Assembly: GCA_963809715.1 (NCBI GenBank)
Contig: CAWEKO010000004.1
Coordinates: forward strand, 310,001-374,000
Length of the DNA stretch: 64,000 bases
Reading direction: 5' to 3'
DNA from: Bog-473 sp963809715
GTDB lineage: Bacteria; Actinomycetota; Acidimicrobiia; Acidimicrobiales; RAAP-2
This document shows, one piece after another, positions 54,966 through 62,762 of the stretch (the stretch's first letter is position 1; each line of letters begins with the position of its first letter). The translations under genes and the position numbers were made by a program. The notes below the pieces were generated by a model. That model did no database searches, was not told the DNA's origin, and saw only the letters and a program-made list of their open reading frames with translations.

Positions 54966-55402
54966 CGGCCGGCGGAGCGAAGGACAAGGCGTGGGCCTTG
55001 GTCATGACCGACCCGCAAACGGGGCTGCCCAACGAGATGGTGGTGCAGGACCGGCTCAACCAGGCGCTGGTGCGCCAGCCCCGCCACGGAGGCGAGGTGG
55101 TCATCATCACCGTGACCTTGGAGAATCTGGCCGTCATCAACGAGGAGTGTGGCTACGACGTCGGCAACACCGTGCTGCTGGAGGCGGCGCACCGCCTCAC
55201 CAACGCGCTGCGTACCGAGGACACGGTGGGTCGGACCGGCAATGACGAGCTGAAGACGGTCATCACCGTCGCCGAGGAGAAGAACGTCGACCCTCTGACC
55301 GTTCGGCTGCGAAAGGTGCTCGACGAACCCATCGGTGCGGGCGACCTTTCGCTGCAGCTCGAGTCGACCCTCGACGTCCGCTTGGCTGAAGGCAACCGCT
55401 GA
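54962..55402 (+). CDS. Degenerate GGDEF-domain protein
   Basis: GTG 54962, 146 residues. The outline of a diguanylate cyclase is visible: MTDPQTGLPNEMVVQDRLNQ (for DPLTGLPNR), VVIITVTLENLAVINEECGY (for LDLDxFKxINDxxGH), LLEAAHRLTNALRTEDTVGR, then GNDEL where active enzymes have GG(D/E)EF. Loss of both the metal Asp in the DLD motif (VTLEN) and the GGDEF signature means it should not make cyclic di-GMP; it may bind GTP or act as a scaffold. No sensor domain. Confidence 0.65.
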   Translation: MTAGGAKDKAWALVMTDPQTGLPNEMVVQDRLNQALVRQPRHGGEVVIITVTLENLAVINEECGYDVGNTVLLEAAHRLTNALRTEDTVGRTGNDELKTVITVAEEKNVDPLTVRLRKVLDEPIGAGDLSLQLESTLDVRLAEGNR

Positions 55403-55543
55403 GCCTGTCGTAGGCACAACGTCGCGCGGTCCGCAGACGCCGGTCGAAATCCGGCCATGGACGCAGAAACCTCAGCCAGCCACCGCCAGCCCCTGGTGTC
55501 GGCCACGGCGACGACGAGGCCGGCGCTCAGAGGCGCGTTGGCC

Positions 55544-55957
55544 TCAGATGCGGGCCTGCTCCTGCGGGCTGAGCGTCGCCTCGACCGGACCGCCGTAGGC
55601 GGCCAGGGCGTAGATCACGATCACGCCGAGGAAGATGTAGGTCAAGGACCAGACCGGGTAGTAGGGCATCCACCAGATGGCACTGATGGCGCCGAGAGCC
55701 CCGGCCGCCATCCCTACCCAGCGCCCGATCTGCGAGCGCGCCATCACGGCCAGGGCGCACAGGATCAAGATGATGCCGACGATCAGGTAGAGCCAGCCGT
55801 AGTTTTTGAGGCTGGTGCCGAAGAGGGCGTCTTGGAGCTGCTGGGGCACTTTCCCGTGATAGCGGAAGGCCCAGATGGCGTCGAAGATGCGCATGACGCC
55901 GGCCACCCCCAACACGACGGCGGCGAAGATGGTCCAGCCGTAGCCTCGATCATTCAT
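55544..55957 (-). CDS. DUF7144-like four-helix membrane protein
   Basis: ATG 55957 with GAGGGGAG 6 nt upstream; 137 residues. Four membrane helices: FAAVVLGVAGVMRIFDAIWA, YGWLYLIVGIILILCALAVM, WVGMAAGALGAISAIWW and WSLTYIFLGVIVIYALA. This is the pattern I recall for the small actinobacterial DUF7144 family (GV..I.D..WA, GW..L..GI, PYYPVWSL). Function unknown. Convergent with the GGDEF-like gene. Confidence 0.75.
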   Translation of the reverse strand: MNDRGYGWTIFAAVVLGVAGVMRIFDAIWAFRYHGKVPQQLQDALFGTSLKNYGWLYLIVGIILILCALAVMARSQIGRWVGMAAGALGAISAIWWMPYYPVWSLTYIFLGVIVIYALAAYGGPVEATLSPQEQARI

Positions 55958-56338
55958 GGCAACTCCCCTCGAACCTCTCGAACCTGCCCCGCACCGACGC
56001 TCCCGCGAGCCCCGGCGTACAGCCTGCACCGCACGGTACACCGGACGCCTCGTCGATGGAGGGATCGTCAGCGAGACCCGCGCGATCGTTCGTGTGGGCG
56101 CGCTCGTGGCCACGCTCGTAAAGGCGATTACCGACACCGGTCGCAACTCGGGGTGTGAGGTTTGTTTCACCCACTGGCCGGTCGTGCGATCGCCACAACC
56201 GGCTCTGGTGTGTAGAGCTCCTGAAGAAGGCGCCCTTCACGTCGGCCCCGCCTCAGTGTCGGCTCGTTCGCCTTTGCCACCGCCCTGTCGCCGTCACCGT
56301 GCTCACACGCTGCGCGCCTGCGACGATGGGCTGATGGA
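55958..56338. other. 381-bp intergenic region
   Basis: No convincing gene. One long plus-strand open frame (55956 to 56390) lacks any family motif and has poor start context. I see no clear promoter or RNA structure. Confidence 0.4.
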
Positions 56339-57880
56339 TCAATGGGGCACCACAACCCTGGTCCCGTCGGAGAGTCCCGACACGATCTGAGTGACGTCGC
56401 TCCCCACAATTCCCACGCGGACGTCGTGGCTGACGCTCCGGCCATCGACGAGCTCGTCGACGAAGGTGCGTCCGCCGCTCGTGTGCACAGCGGCAGACGG
56501 AACCGTCACCACGTGGTTCTTTTGCAGGAGCGTGATGTCCGCCACGGCGGTCTGGCCGGGGGCGATGCCCGACGGATCCTTGGGGATCATGACCGTGACA
56601 GGAACTGATTCCCTTCCGGACTGCTCGGTCGAGGCGATCCCGACCGAACTCACCGTTCCCCGGACCGCCGTGTGGCCCCGTTCCAACGAGAGTTGGACGG
56701 GATCACCCACACGGATGTCAGCAGCGGCTGAACCGTCGACCTTCGTCTCGGCGACGAGGGAGCCTCGGCTGTCGATCACGATGGCGGCGGTTGACGGCCT
56801 CGACCCCACCGTGAGTTCCGAAGGGGCAGCGTTCACCGCCATTCCAGGTTTGATCTGGACGCTCTTGACCGTTCCCGTGATCGGAGCGGTCAGCCGGTTG
56901 TTTCGCAGACCGTCCTTCTGCGACTGCACCTGCGTTTCGAGTTGGGTGACCTTCTGAGCATCGACTTCCGTGACGACGTCCACCTCGCGCTGCGATTGGG
57001 AAACTGCCGCCTGAGCGCTTGCCAACGCTGCTTCGGCAATCGAGAGCGCGAGCTGAGCGGTCGTCAACTTCGACGTCGCCTGGGTCAGGGAAGTTTGGTC
57101 GTTGAGCCCGTCGATCAGGAGAGTGGTCTGATCGTGTTGGACGGACTGTTCGTCAGTTTGCACTGCTGACTGATCGCTGCTCACGGTCGCCTCATCCGGT
57201 TCGACTGCTGCCTGTGCTTGCGTCACCGCGCTGGCCAGAGCTGTGCAATCGGCGGTTGACCCCGATGGCGGTGTGGGGCATCCAGCCTCCGAGAACTGCT
57301 CTTGTGCGGCTTCGAGTGCATCCTGGTCCTTCCTCAAGGTCGACTGGTCAGTGCCCAACGAGTCGCTGTCCGTGGCCTCCGTCGTCTCAGCCTCGGACAC
57401 GGCCGGTTCGTCTTTCGCGAGCGTTGCCTGGTCCTGCGTCTGCTGCGTCTCCACCGCGGCTTGCGCTTGAGCGGCACCCGCCTGGTCGGTCGTGACCTCC
57501 CCCTGGACCGTCGCCAACTCCGCATCGGCGGACTGGAGGGACTGGTTGGACTCGTCCGAGGAGAGCTGGGACTGGTCCTCGCCGAGGGCAAGAGATTCCT
57601 CGTACAACGTCGCATCATCGCTGTAGAAACTTGTATCGGCAAGCGTCTCGTCGGCGTAGACCTCATCGCCGATTCCCACGTCGAGCGACCCGATGTCCCC
57701 GGAAATGTCGGAGTTCACGTCGGCCTCGGAGACATCGTCCATCGTTGCTTGTGATGCCACCGTCTCGCGGACGGTCCCTGGTTTTGCGGCAGCAGTCGTG
57801 TAACCGGCGGACCCGCCCTGCTGAGCACCCCAGATCCCCACGGCCACACCGATGCAGAGGACGACGATGGCAAGCGCCAC
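56339..57880 (-). CDS. Membrane-fusion (HlyD/RND-adaptor-like) protein with very long coiled coil
   Basis: GTG 57880 is the only usable start; 513 residues. One N-terminal anchor (LAIVVLCIGVAVGIWGA), then a barrel-sandwich half (VNSDISGDIGSLDVGIGDEV). A hairpin of about 250 residues rich in Gln, Asp, Ser and Ala follows (LGEDQSQLSSDESNQSLQ..., QTDEQSVQHDQTTLL). The second half is NRLTAPITGTVKSVQIKPGM, then a beta-barrel (VGDPVQLSLERGH) and a C-terminal domain (VVTVPSAAVHTSGGRTFVDE). Such adaptors work with ABC or RND exporters, none of which is adjacent. One disulfide is possible in AGCPTPPSGSTADCTALA. Base composition is less GC-biased than the core genes. Confidence 0.82.
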   Translation of the reverse strand: MALAIVVLCIGVAVGIWGAQQGGSAGYTTAAAKPGTVRETVASQATMDDVSEADVNSDISGDIGSLDVGIGDEVYADETLADTSFYSDDATLYEESLALGEDQSQLSSDESNQSLQSADAELATVQGEVTTDQAGAAQAQAAVETQQTQDQATLAKDEPAVSEAETTEATDSDSLGTDQSTLRKDQDALEAAQEQFSEAGCPTPPSGSTADCTALASAVTQAQAAVEPDEATVSSDQSAVQTDEQSVQHDQTTLLIDGLNDQTSLTQATSKLTTAQLALSIAEAALASAQAAVSQSQREVDVVTEVDAQKVTQLETQVQSQKDGLRNNRLTAPITGTVKSVQIKPGMAVNAAPSELTVGSRPSTAAIVIDSRGSLVAETKVDGSAAADIRVGDPVQLSLERGHTAVRGTVSSVGIASTEQSGRESVPVTVMIPKDPSGIAPGQTAVADITLLQKNHVVTVPSAAVHTSGGRTFVDELVDGRSVSHDVRVGIVGSDVTQIVSGLSDGTRVVVPH

Positions 57881-58224
57881 CCGGACCCTTCGGTCATTGC
57901 GCAGGTTCAGACTCGGTGTGATGGCTCACAGTATGGGCCGTCGGGACGAACTCTGACATCGACTCCGGAACTGACGGCGAACCGGGCGATCTGTCGGCCT
58001 GTTGCAGGGTGCCGACAGAACCCGCCGACCATGCGCCGTCCAGACGATTCTCAGCCTGAACATCTGCACTTCCTGTCGTCCTGGTCATCCCAAGTGAATT
58101 TTCCCGGACGGAAGCTGAGCACGTCGCCGTTCCCCTGTTGATCCGGGCGGGGTTCACAGCGATCCGATGGGGTTGAGCAGTGCGCCTGCTTGGCGAGGAC
58201 GGTCTCGTGTAATTACGAGAAAGC
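57881..58224. other. Divergent intergenic region, 344 bp
   Basis: No gene is supported; an antisense frame here (57894-58352) overlaps the deacetylase signal sequence and is rejected. It contains the inverted repeat listed at 58203-58220 and should hold promoters for both flanking genes. Confidence 0.45.
58203..58220 (+). promoter_or_regulatory. Inverted repeat directly before the deacetylase start
   Basis: TCTCGT-GTAATT-ACGAGA: perfect 6-bp arms around 6 nt, ending 4 nt before ATG 58225. It may be an operator or a translation-blocking hairpin. Confidence 0.45.
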
Positions 58225-59733
58225 ATGCAGAAACGACGCGTAGGAGCAGGTGTCGGGACGGCGTTGGGCAGTGTCGCGCTGCTTCTCTTCGTGATCGGGC
58301 CAATGGTCCCGTCCGGCGTCAGCGCGGCGGTAAACGGCCAGCCGGCGTTCACGACCTCTGAAGCTCCGGGCGGGGTCGCGACGTCGGGTCAGAAGGTCGT
58401 CGCCCTGACATTCGACGACGGCCCGGGTCCTTACACCCCGCAGGTGCTTTCCGTGCTCGAGCGTTATGAGGTGCGGGCTACCTTCTTCGAGGTCGGAGAA
58501 GAGGTGGCCGCCTATCCCCAGTACTCAAGGATGGTGGCGGCGGCTGGGTTCCCGGTCGAAAGCCACACCTGGAGTCATCCCGACCTCACCAAGCTGCCTG
58601 CCCCATCGGTCGCGTCGCAGATCGACATGACCCAGGCCGAGATTCGGAACGTGACCGGCAACACCCCACAGTGTGTGCGTCCTCCGTACGACGCGTGGAA
58701 TACCAGCGTCTTGGGGCAAATCGCGGCACGAGGACTGACCACCATGAGCTACTCCGTTGACCCGAAGGACTGGAGCCTTCCCGGCGTGCAGGCGATCGTG
58801 AATCAGGCTGTCACCGCCGCGTTCCCCGGTGCGGTCGTCGATTTGCACGACGCTGGTGGTGATCGGTCCCAGACCGTCGCGGCACTCCCGCAGATCATCA
58901 CCCAACTCCGGTCGAGGGGATACACCTTCGTCTCCATCTGCGGCGACGCCCGGCCAAACTTCGGCGGCCCTCAGGTCAGTGCGAGCTATGCGTTCGGGAA
59001 CGCGCCGGCTCCGGGGCCGCCCGTCACCTCCAACCAGCCATTCGTCGGGGCGGCCGCCACGCCGGACGGAGGCGGCTACTGGGAGGTGGCGTCCGACGGC
59101 GGCATCTTCTCCTTCGGCGACGCAGCCTTCCAGGGTTCGATGGGCGGCCGGGAGCTCAATTCGCCCATCGTGGGCATTGCCGCCACGCCGGACGGAGGCG
59201 GCTACTGGGAGGTGGCGTCCGACGGCGGCATCTTCTCCTTCGGCGACGCAGCCTTCCAGGGTTCGATGGGCGGCCGGGAGCTCAATTCGCCCATCGTGGG
59301 CATTGCCGCCACGCCGGACGGAGGCGGCTACTGGGAGGTGGCGTCAGACGGCGGCATCTTCTCCTTCGGCGACGCAGCCTTCCAGGGTTCGATGGGCGGC
59401 CGGGAGCTCAATTCGCCCATCGTGGGCATTGCCGCCACGCCGGACGGAGGCGGCTACTGGGAGGTGGCGTCCGACGGCGGCATCTTCTCCTTCGGCGACG
59501 CAGCCTTCCAGGGTTCGATGGGCGGCCGGGAGCTCAATTCGCCCATCGTGGGCATTGCCGCCACGCCGGACGGAGGCGGCTACTGGGAGGTGGCGTCCGA
59601 CGGCGGCATCTTCTCCTTCGAGGCACCCTTCTACGGTTCTCGTGCCGGTCTTGGCGCGGACCGCTTCTTCGCTGTTGTTTCGGGTTCCGGCTTCGCGGGA
59701 TATCTCCTGACCGGGCAGCACCCAGTCGGGTAG
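58225..59733 (+). CDS. Exported polysaccharide deacetylase with five propeller-type repeats
   Basis: ATG 58225, 502 residues. Signal sequence (GTALGSVALLLFVIGPMVPSGVSA). The NodB domain, about residues 50-245, has all five motifs: VVALTFDDGPGPYTPQ, SHTWSHPDLTKL, RPPYDAWN, YSVDPKDWSLPG and VDLHDAGGDRSQTV. It should remove N- or O-acetyl groups from a cell-surface glycan with a divalent metal. Residues 271-500 are five GGGYWEVASDGGIFSFGDAA units, four almost identical at DNA level. The last is cut short and followed by a distinct cap (FFAVVSGSGFAGYLL). Convergent with the SGNH hydrolase that carries the same repeat. Confidence 0.92.
   Translation: MQKRRVGAGVGTALGSVALLLFVIGPMVPSGVSAAVNGQPAFTTSEAPGGVATSGQKVVALTFDDGPGPYTPQVLSVLERYEVRATFFEVGEEVAAYPQYSRMVAAAGFPVESHTWSHPDLTKLPAPSVASQIDMTQAEIRNVTGNTPQCVRPPYDAWNTSVLGQIAARGLTTMSYSVDPKDWSLPGVQAIVNQAVTAAFPGAVVDLHDAGGDRSQTVAALPQIITQLRSRGYTFVSICGDARPNFGGPQVSASYAFGNAPAPGPPVTSNQPFVGAAATPDGGGYWEVASDGGIFSFGDAAFQGSMGGRELNSPIVGIAATPDGGGYWEVASDGGIFSFGDAAFQGSMGGRELNSPIVGIAATPDGGGYWEVASDGGIFSFGDAAFQGSMGGRELNSPIVGIAATPDGGGYWEVASDGGIFSFGDAAFQGSMGGRELNSPIVGIAATPDGGGYWEVASDGGIFSFEAPFYGSRAGLGADRFFAVVSGSGFAGYLLTGQHPVG
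59056..59616 (+). repeat. 126-bp tandem repeats in the deacetylase gene
   Basis: The 126-bp (42-codon) unit recurs with its GGCGGCTACTGGG landmark at 59071, 59197, 59323, 59449 and 59575. Units 1-4 are nearly base-for-base the same; the third has one T-to-A change (GCGTCAGACGGC). Identity at silent positions indicates recent duplication or gene conversion. Confidence 0.95.
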
Positions 59734-59765
59734 CTCGCCGACGGAACTCCAAAAGGGGACCGGAA

Positions 59766-61157
59766 CTATCCACTGGTGAGCGTGGTCGACACCAGCGAGG
59801 CCAGCGCGACGGCGCCCGGGCCGTCAATGCCCAGATGTGTCCCGTCAGTGCCGAACCACTGAGGGTTGTGCGCGGCCAAGGTGGCCCAGTCGGCCACCAC
59901 GACATTGCGGTATCGGGTCGCGCCGCGTGCCAGGACTGCGTTGTTCGGGTCCTGCCATGTGCGATCCACGTGGACGTTGACGAACACGACACGCCTCGCG
60001 CCCGCGAGGATGAACATCATCGTGTCGAAGTCGGCATCGCTGATCGGACCGTTCGTGCCCAACCCGACGATGACTTCGTCTCCGAGTCGCCCCTGTGCCT
60101 TCATGCCTTCCAGGATCGACTCCCCCTCCGCCCACTGACGAGCCACGGCGGCGTCGACGTTGACGCCGGGGACGTCGGTCCTGAGGGAGTCTTGGTAGTC
60201 GACCATGATCGAATCCCCGACGGCGGTCACGTGGGGCGCCGGCCTGGGTGCGAACACGGGCGTCCCATAGAAGCCCGAGGTTCCGTAGGTGAACACGCCA
60301 CCGTCGGCGCCGATGAATCGGTAGCCGTGGCCGCTCGCCGACGCTTCCAGACCGACGATCCGAGCATTCAGGGCCATGTTGCCGGTTGATCCGTAGAACG
60401 GGGCGTTGAAGGCAAAGACTCCGCCGTCGGACGCAACGAGCCAGTAGCCATGGGACTCCACGTCCGTTGCGATGCCGACGACAGGCCGATTGAGATGGAT
60501 CGAGCCGGTAGATCCCCAGTACGGAACACCGAAAGCGAAGACACCACCGTCGGTAGCCACCAACCAGTACCCGCTCCCATCGTGCGCAGCCGTCATGCCG
60601 ACGACCGGCTCGTTGAGCGCCATCGATCCGGTCGATCCCAAGAAGGGGGCCCCGTAGGCGAAGATGCCGCCATCGACGGCGATCAACCAGTAGCCCCCGG
60701 TTGTCGGGTCGACCGCCATGCCGATGACCGGCTCGTTGAGGCGGAGGGATCCCGCCGAGCCCCGGAACTGCGCGTCGCCGAAGGCGAACACGCCACCGTC
60801 GGCTGCGACGAGGTAGTAGCCACCCCCATCCGGCGTCGCAGCGATGCCGACGACCGGAGCGTTCAAAGAAGTTTGTTGGCCCAGATAAGGTGCATCACCG
60901 CAGGCGGCAACGTATCCGTCCTGAGTCACGATCCAATAGCCGCCGCCGTCCTGGGTCTCCGCAATGCCGACCGCCGCGCTGTCATACGGAAACTCCGCAG
61001 ATTGGGTGCATGTGGGTCCTACAAGGCGTTGGGATTCTGTCGCTCCCGTCGGCAATGTGGAAGCAGCAAGAAAGGAGAAAACGCCGACGATGCTCGACGC
61101 AAGAGCAATCCCACGGTGCTCCAATCTGCGGGCACATGCGGAGCGCCTCGGCCTCAT
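59766..61157 (-). CDS. Exported SGNH/GDSL hydrolase with six propeller-type repeats
   Basis: ATG 61157 follows GGGAGGT by 7 nt; 463 residues. A signal sequence (GIALASSIVGVFSFLAAST) is followed by six units (YWIV, YYLV, YWLI, YWLV, YWLV, YRFI, each then DGGVFAFG-like). The C-terminal domain starts VTAVGDSIMVDYQDSL (nucleophile Ser of GDS) and has VIVGLGTNGPISDADFD (oxyanion GxxxN-type) and WFGTDGTHLGIDGPG (Asp-His pair). It resembles the C-terminal SGNH domain of OafA-type O-acetyltransferases. Likely an extracellular esterase or acetyl transferase acting on envelope glycans, facing the deacetylase gene. Confidence 0.9.
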   Translation of the reverse strand: MRPRRSACARRLEHRGIALASSIVGVFSFLAASTLPTGATESQRLVGPTCTQSAEFPYDSAAVGIAETQDGGGYWIVTQDGYVAACGDAPYLGQQTSLNAPVVGIAATPDGGGYYLVAADGGVFAFGDAQFRGSAGSLRLNEPVIGMAVDPTTGGYWLIAVDGGIFAYGAPFLGSTGSMALNEPVVGMTAAHDGSGYWLVATDGGVFAFGVPYWGSTGSIHLNRPVVGIATDVESHGYWLVASDGGVFAFNAPFYGSTGNMALNARIVGLEASASGHGYRFIGADGGVFTYGTSGFYGTPVFAPRPAPHVTAVGDSIMVDYQDSLRTDVPGVNVDAAVARQWAEGESILEGMKAQGRLGDEVIVGLGTNGPISDADFDTMMFILAGARRVVFVNVHVDRTWQDPNNAVLARGATRYRNVVVADWATLAAHNPQWFGTDGTHLGIDGPGAVALASLVSTTLTSG

Positions 61158-61370
61158 GTTCTCGACCTCCCTGTATCAGCCCCAGGCCGGCTCGGTCCGA
61201 AGTCGCTGAGCCGGCCTTCGGACACCTCTATTGCAATTGGCGCCTGCGAGTCTTCGAGTTCCGGCCGCCTCAGGCCTGAATTTCTGTCCGCGGTGAGGCC
61301 GCGAGGGGTCCTCTCAGTTGCCGCCGGTTGTGTCTGTTCGGGTGCGGGACTGTTGTCGCGACCGCCATTG

Positions 61371-61454
61371 TGGGCGAGGCGGGACTTGAACCCGCACATC
61401 CTTTCGGACACAGGAACCTGAATCCTGCGCGTCTGCCTATTCCGCCACTCGCCC
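61371..61454 (-). tRNA. tRNA-Leu(CAG)
   Basis: Minus-strand cloverleaf of 84 nt: acceptor GGGCGAG/CTCGCCC with discriminator A; anticodon stem CAGGA/TCCTG with loop TTCAGGT, anticodon CAG; a long variable arm (TGTCCGAAAGGATG) as expected for Leu; and T arm CGGGTTCAAGTCCCG. The 3' CCA is not encoded. It lies just upstream of fhaA on the opposite strand, the place where mycobacteria also have a tRNA-Leu (from memory). Confidence 0.97.
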
Positions 61455-61575
61455 GAGTGACCGGCCAACAGTAGTCTCTGCGCCGCCGGGTCCCGGCTGC
61501 ACGTACCGGGGTGACCTGGTCAGACGCCCCGTGAATCCCAGTTCGGGGCCCCCGGCCGGTAATCTCTGGGAGACC

Positions 61576-62232
61576 ATGGGACTCCAGCAGTTTGAGGAGC
61601 GCCTCGAGCGTCTGGTGGAGGGTACGTTGGCCAAGCCGTTTCGAAGCAGCCTCCAGCCGGTCGAGATCGGCCGCAGGCTGACCCGCGAGATGGATCTGCA
61701 CCGGCGGGTGGGTGTGCGGGGCCTCATCGCGCCCAATGCCTTTGCCGTGACCCTCTCGGCCGCCGACGTCAGCCGGTTCGCCAATTTCATCGATGCGCTC
61801 TCGCGCGAGCTCGCCGACGCCGCCCGCGAGCACGCCAAGATCGAGGGCTACTCCTTCGTCGGCCCGGTCGAGGTGGAGATCTTCGAGGGCTCGTCGCTGA
61901 AGCCTGGTCGTTTCACCGTCTCGGCTGAAGTTCGTGAGAGCGAGGACGGTGGTTTCCTGGCCGAGCTGCTCCTCCCCGACGGGCGGCGGGTCACCGTGGG
62001 TTCCGACGCCGTGGTCATCGGGCGCCTGCCCGAATGCGGGGTCGTGCTGTCCGACTCAAACGTGAGCCGACGCCACGCCGAGCTGCGGCGAAAGGGCGAC
62101 GGGGTCTTCGTCACGGACCTCGGCTCCACCAATGGCACCAGGGTGAACGGCGCTCCCATCCGGGAGCATCTCCTGGCCAGCGGGGACGAGATCAGCGTCG
62201 GATCGACGCGGCTCATCTTCGAAATGTCGTGA
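61576..62232 (+). CDS. fhaA: FhaA: DUF3662 and FHA domain protein
   Basis: ATG 61576; 218 residues. The N-terminal DUF3662 domain is clear: GLQQFEERLERLVEGTLAKP, VEIGRRLTREMDLHRRV and VAPN-type LIAPNAFAVTLS. A C-terminal FHA domain follows: VTVGSDAVVIGRLPECGVVL, SNVSRRHAELRR and LGSTNGTRVNG, with the phospho-Thr-binding Arg, Ser and Asn. FhaA binds phosphorylated partners such as MurJ in mycobacteria. The linker between domains is much shorter than in mycobacteria. TAATCT lies 10 nt upstream. Overlaps fhaB by GTGA. Confidence 0.95.
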   Translation: MGLQQFEERLERLVEGTLAKPFRSSLQPVEIGRRLTREMDLHRRVGVRGLIAPNAFAVTLSAADVSRFANFIDALSRELADAAREHAKIEGYSFVGPVEVEIFEGSSLKPGRFTVSAEVRESEDGGFLAELLLPDGRRVTVGSDAVVIGRLPECGVVLSDSNVSRRHAELRRKGDGVFVTDLGSTNGTRVNGAPIREHLLASGDEISVGSTRLIFEMS

Positions 62233-62762
62233 CGGCAGGGGGTGGGGTGGCGGTCCTTCTCGCCACGCAGAATCTCAATGCCGTCCTGCACATCCTGCAG
62301 TGGAGCGTCATCGCGCTGATCTTCATCTTTTTCCTGCGTGTGGTCCGGGCGGTCTGGGTCGAGATGAGCCCCGCGACCGTCCGCAAGCCGCGCTGGGAAC
62401 GGCGCCAGGAGCGGCGCGAAGCGCGCGGGGCGGGCCAGCCGGCGGAGTCACGCAGGGAGGGCCGTCGCCGCCCGCTGTACCTCACGGTGCTCCAGCCCCC
62501 CGAGCAGGCCGGCCGCAACTACGACCTCGACGACGAGCTCACCATCGGACGTTCGCCCGGGTGCGGGGTCGCCATGACCGACGACATCTATACCTCGACG
62601 CTGCACGCCCGGCTGTTCCGTCACAACGACCAGCTCTGGGTAGAGGACCTCGGCTCCACCAACGGCACCTATGTCAACTCGGAGCAGATCTCCCAAGCCA
62701 TGCGCCTGGGCAAGGGTGACCTGCTCCAGATCGGTTCAACCGTGTTCGAGGTGGCCCGGTGA
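62229..62762 (+). CDS. fhaB: FhaB: membrane-anchored FHA domain protein
   Basis: GTG 62229 overlaps the fhaA stop; 177 residues. One helix (LHILQWSVIALIFIFFLRVV), a basic linker of about 45 residues (RWERRQERREARGAGQ), then FHA: YDLDDELTIGRSPGCGVAM, YTSTLHARLFRH and DLGSTNGTYVNSEQIS. Called FipA/FhaB in other actinobacteria, it links Ser/Thr kinases to the elongation and division machinery. Overlaps pstP by GTGA, giving a coupled fhaA-fhaB-pstP series. Confidence 0.93.
   Translation: MTAGGGVAVLLATQNLNAVLHILQWSVIALIFIFFLRVVRAVWVEMSPATVRKPRWERRQERREARGAGQPAESRREGRRRPLYLTVLQPPEQAGRNYDLDDELTIGRSPGCGVAMTDDIYTSTLHARLFRHNDQLWVEDLGSTNGTYVNSEQISQAMRLGKGDLLQIGSTVFEVAR

Noticed and set aside
59056..59616. 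Regular 126-bp direct repeats considered as a CRISPR or satellite array
   Set aside because: The units are contiguous without spacers and remain in frame with the NodB protein, encoding the known GYW repeat.
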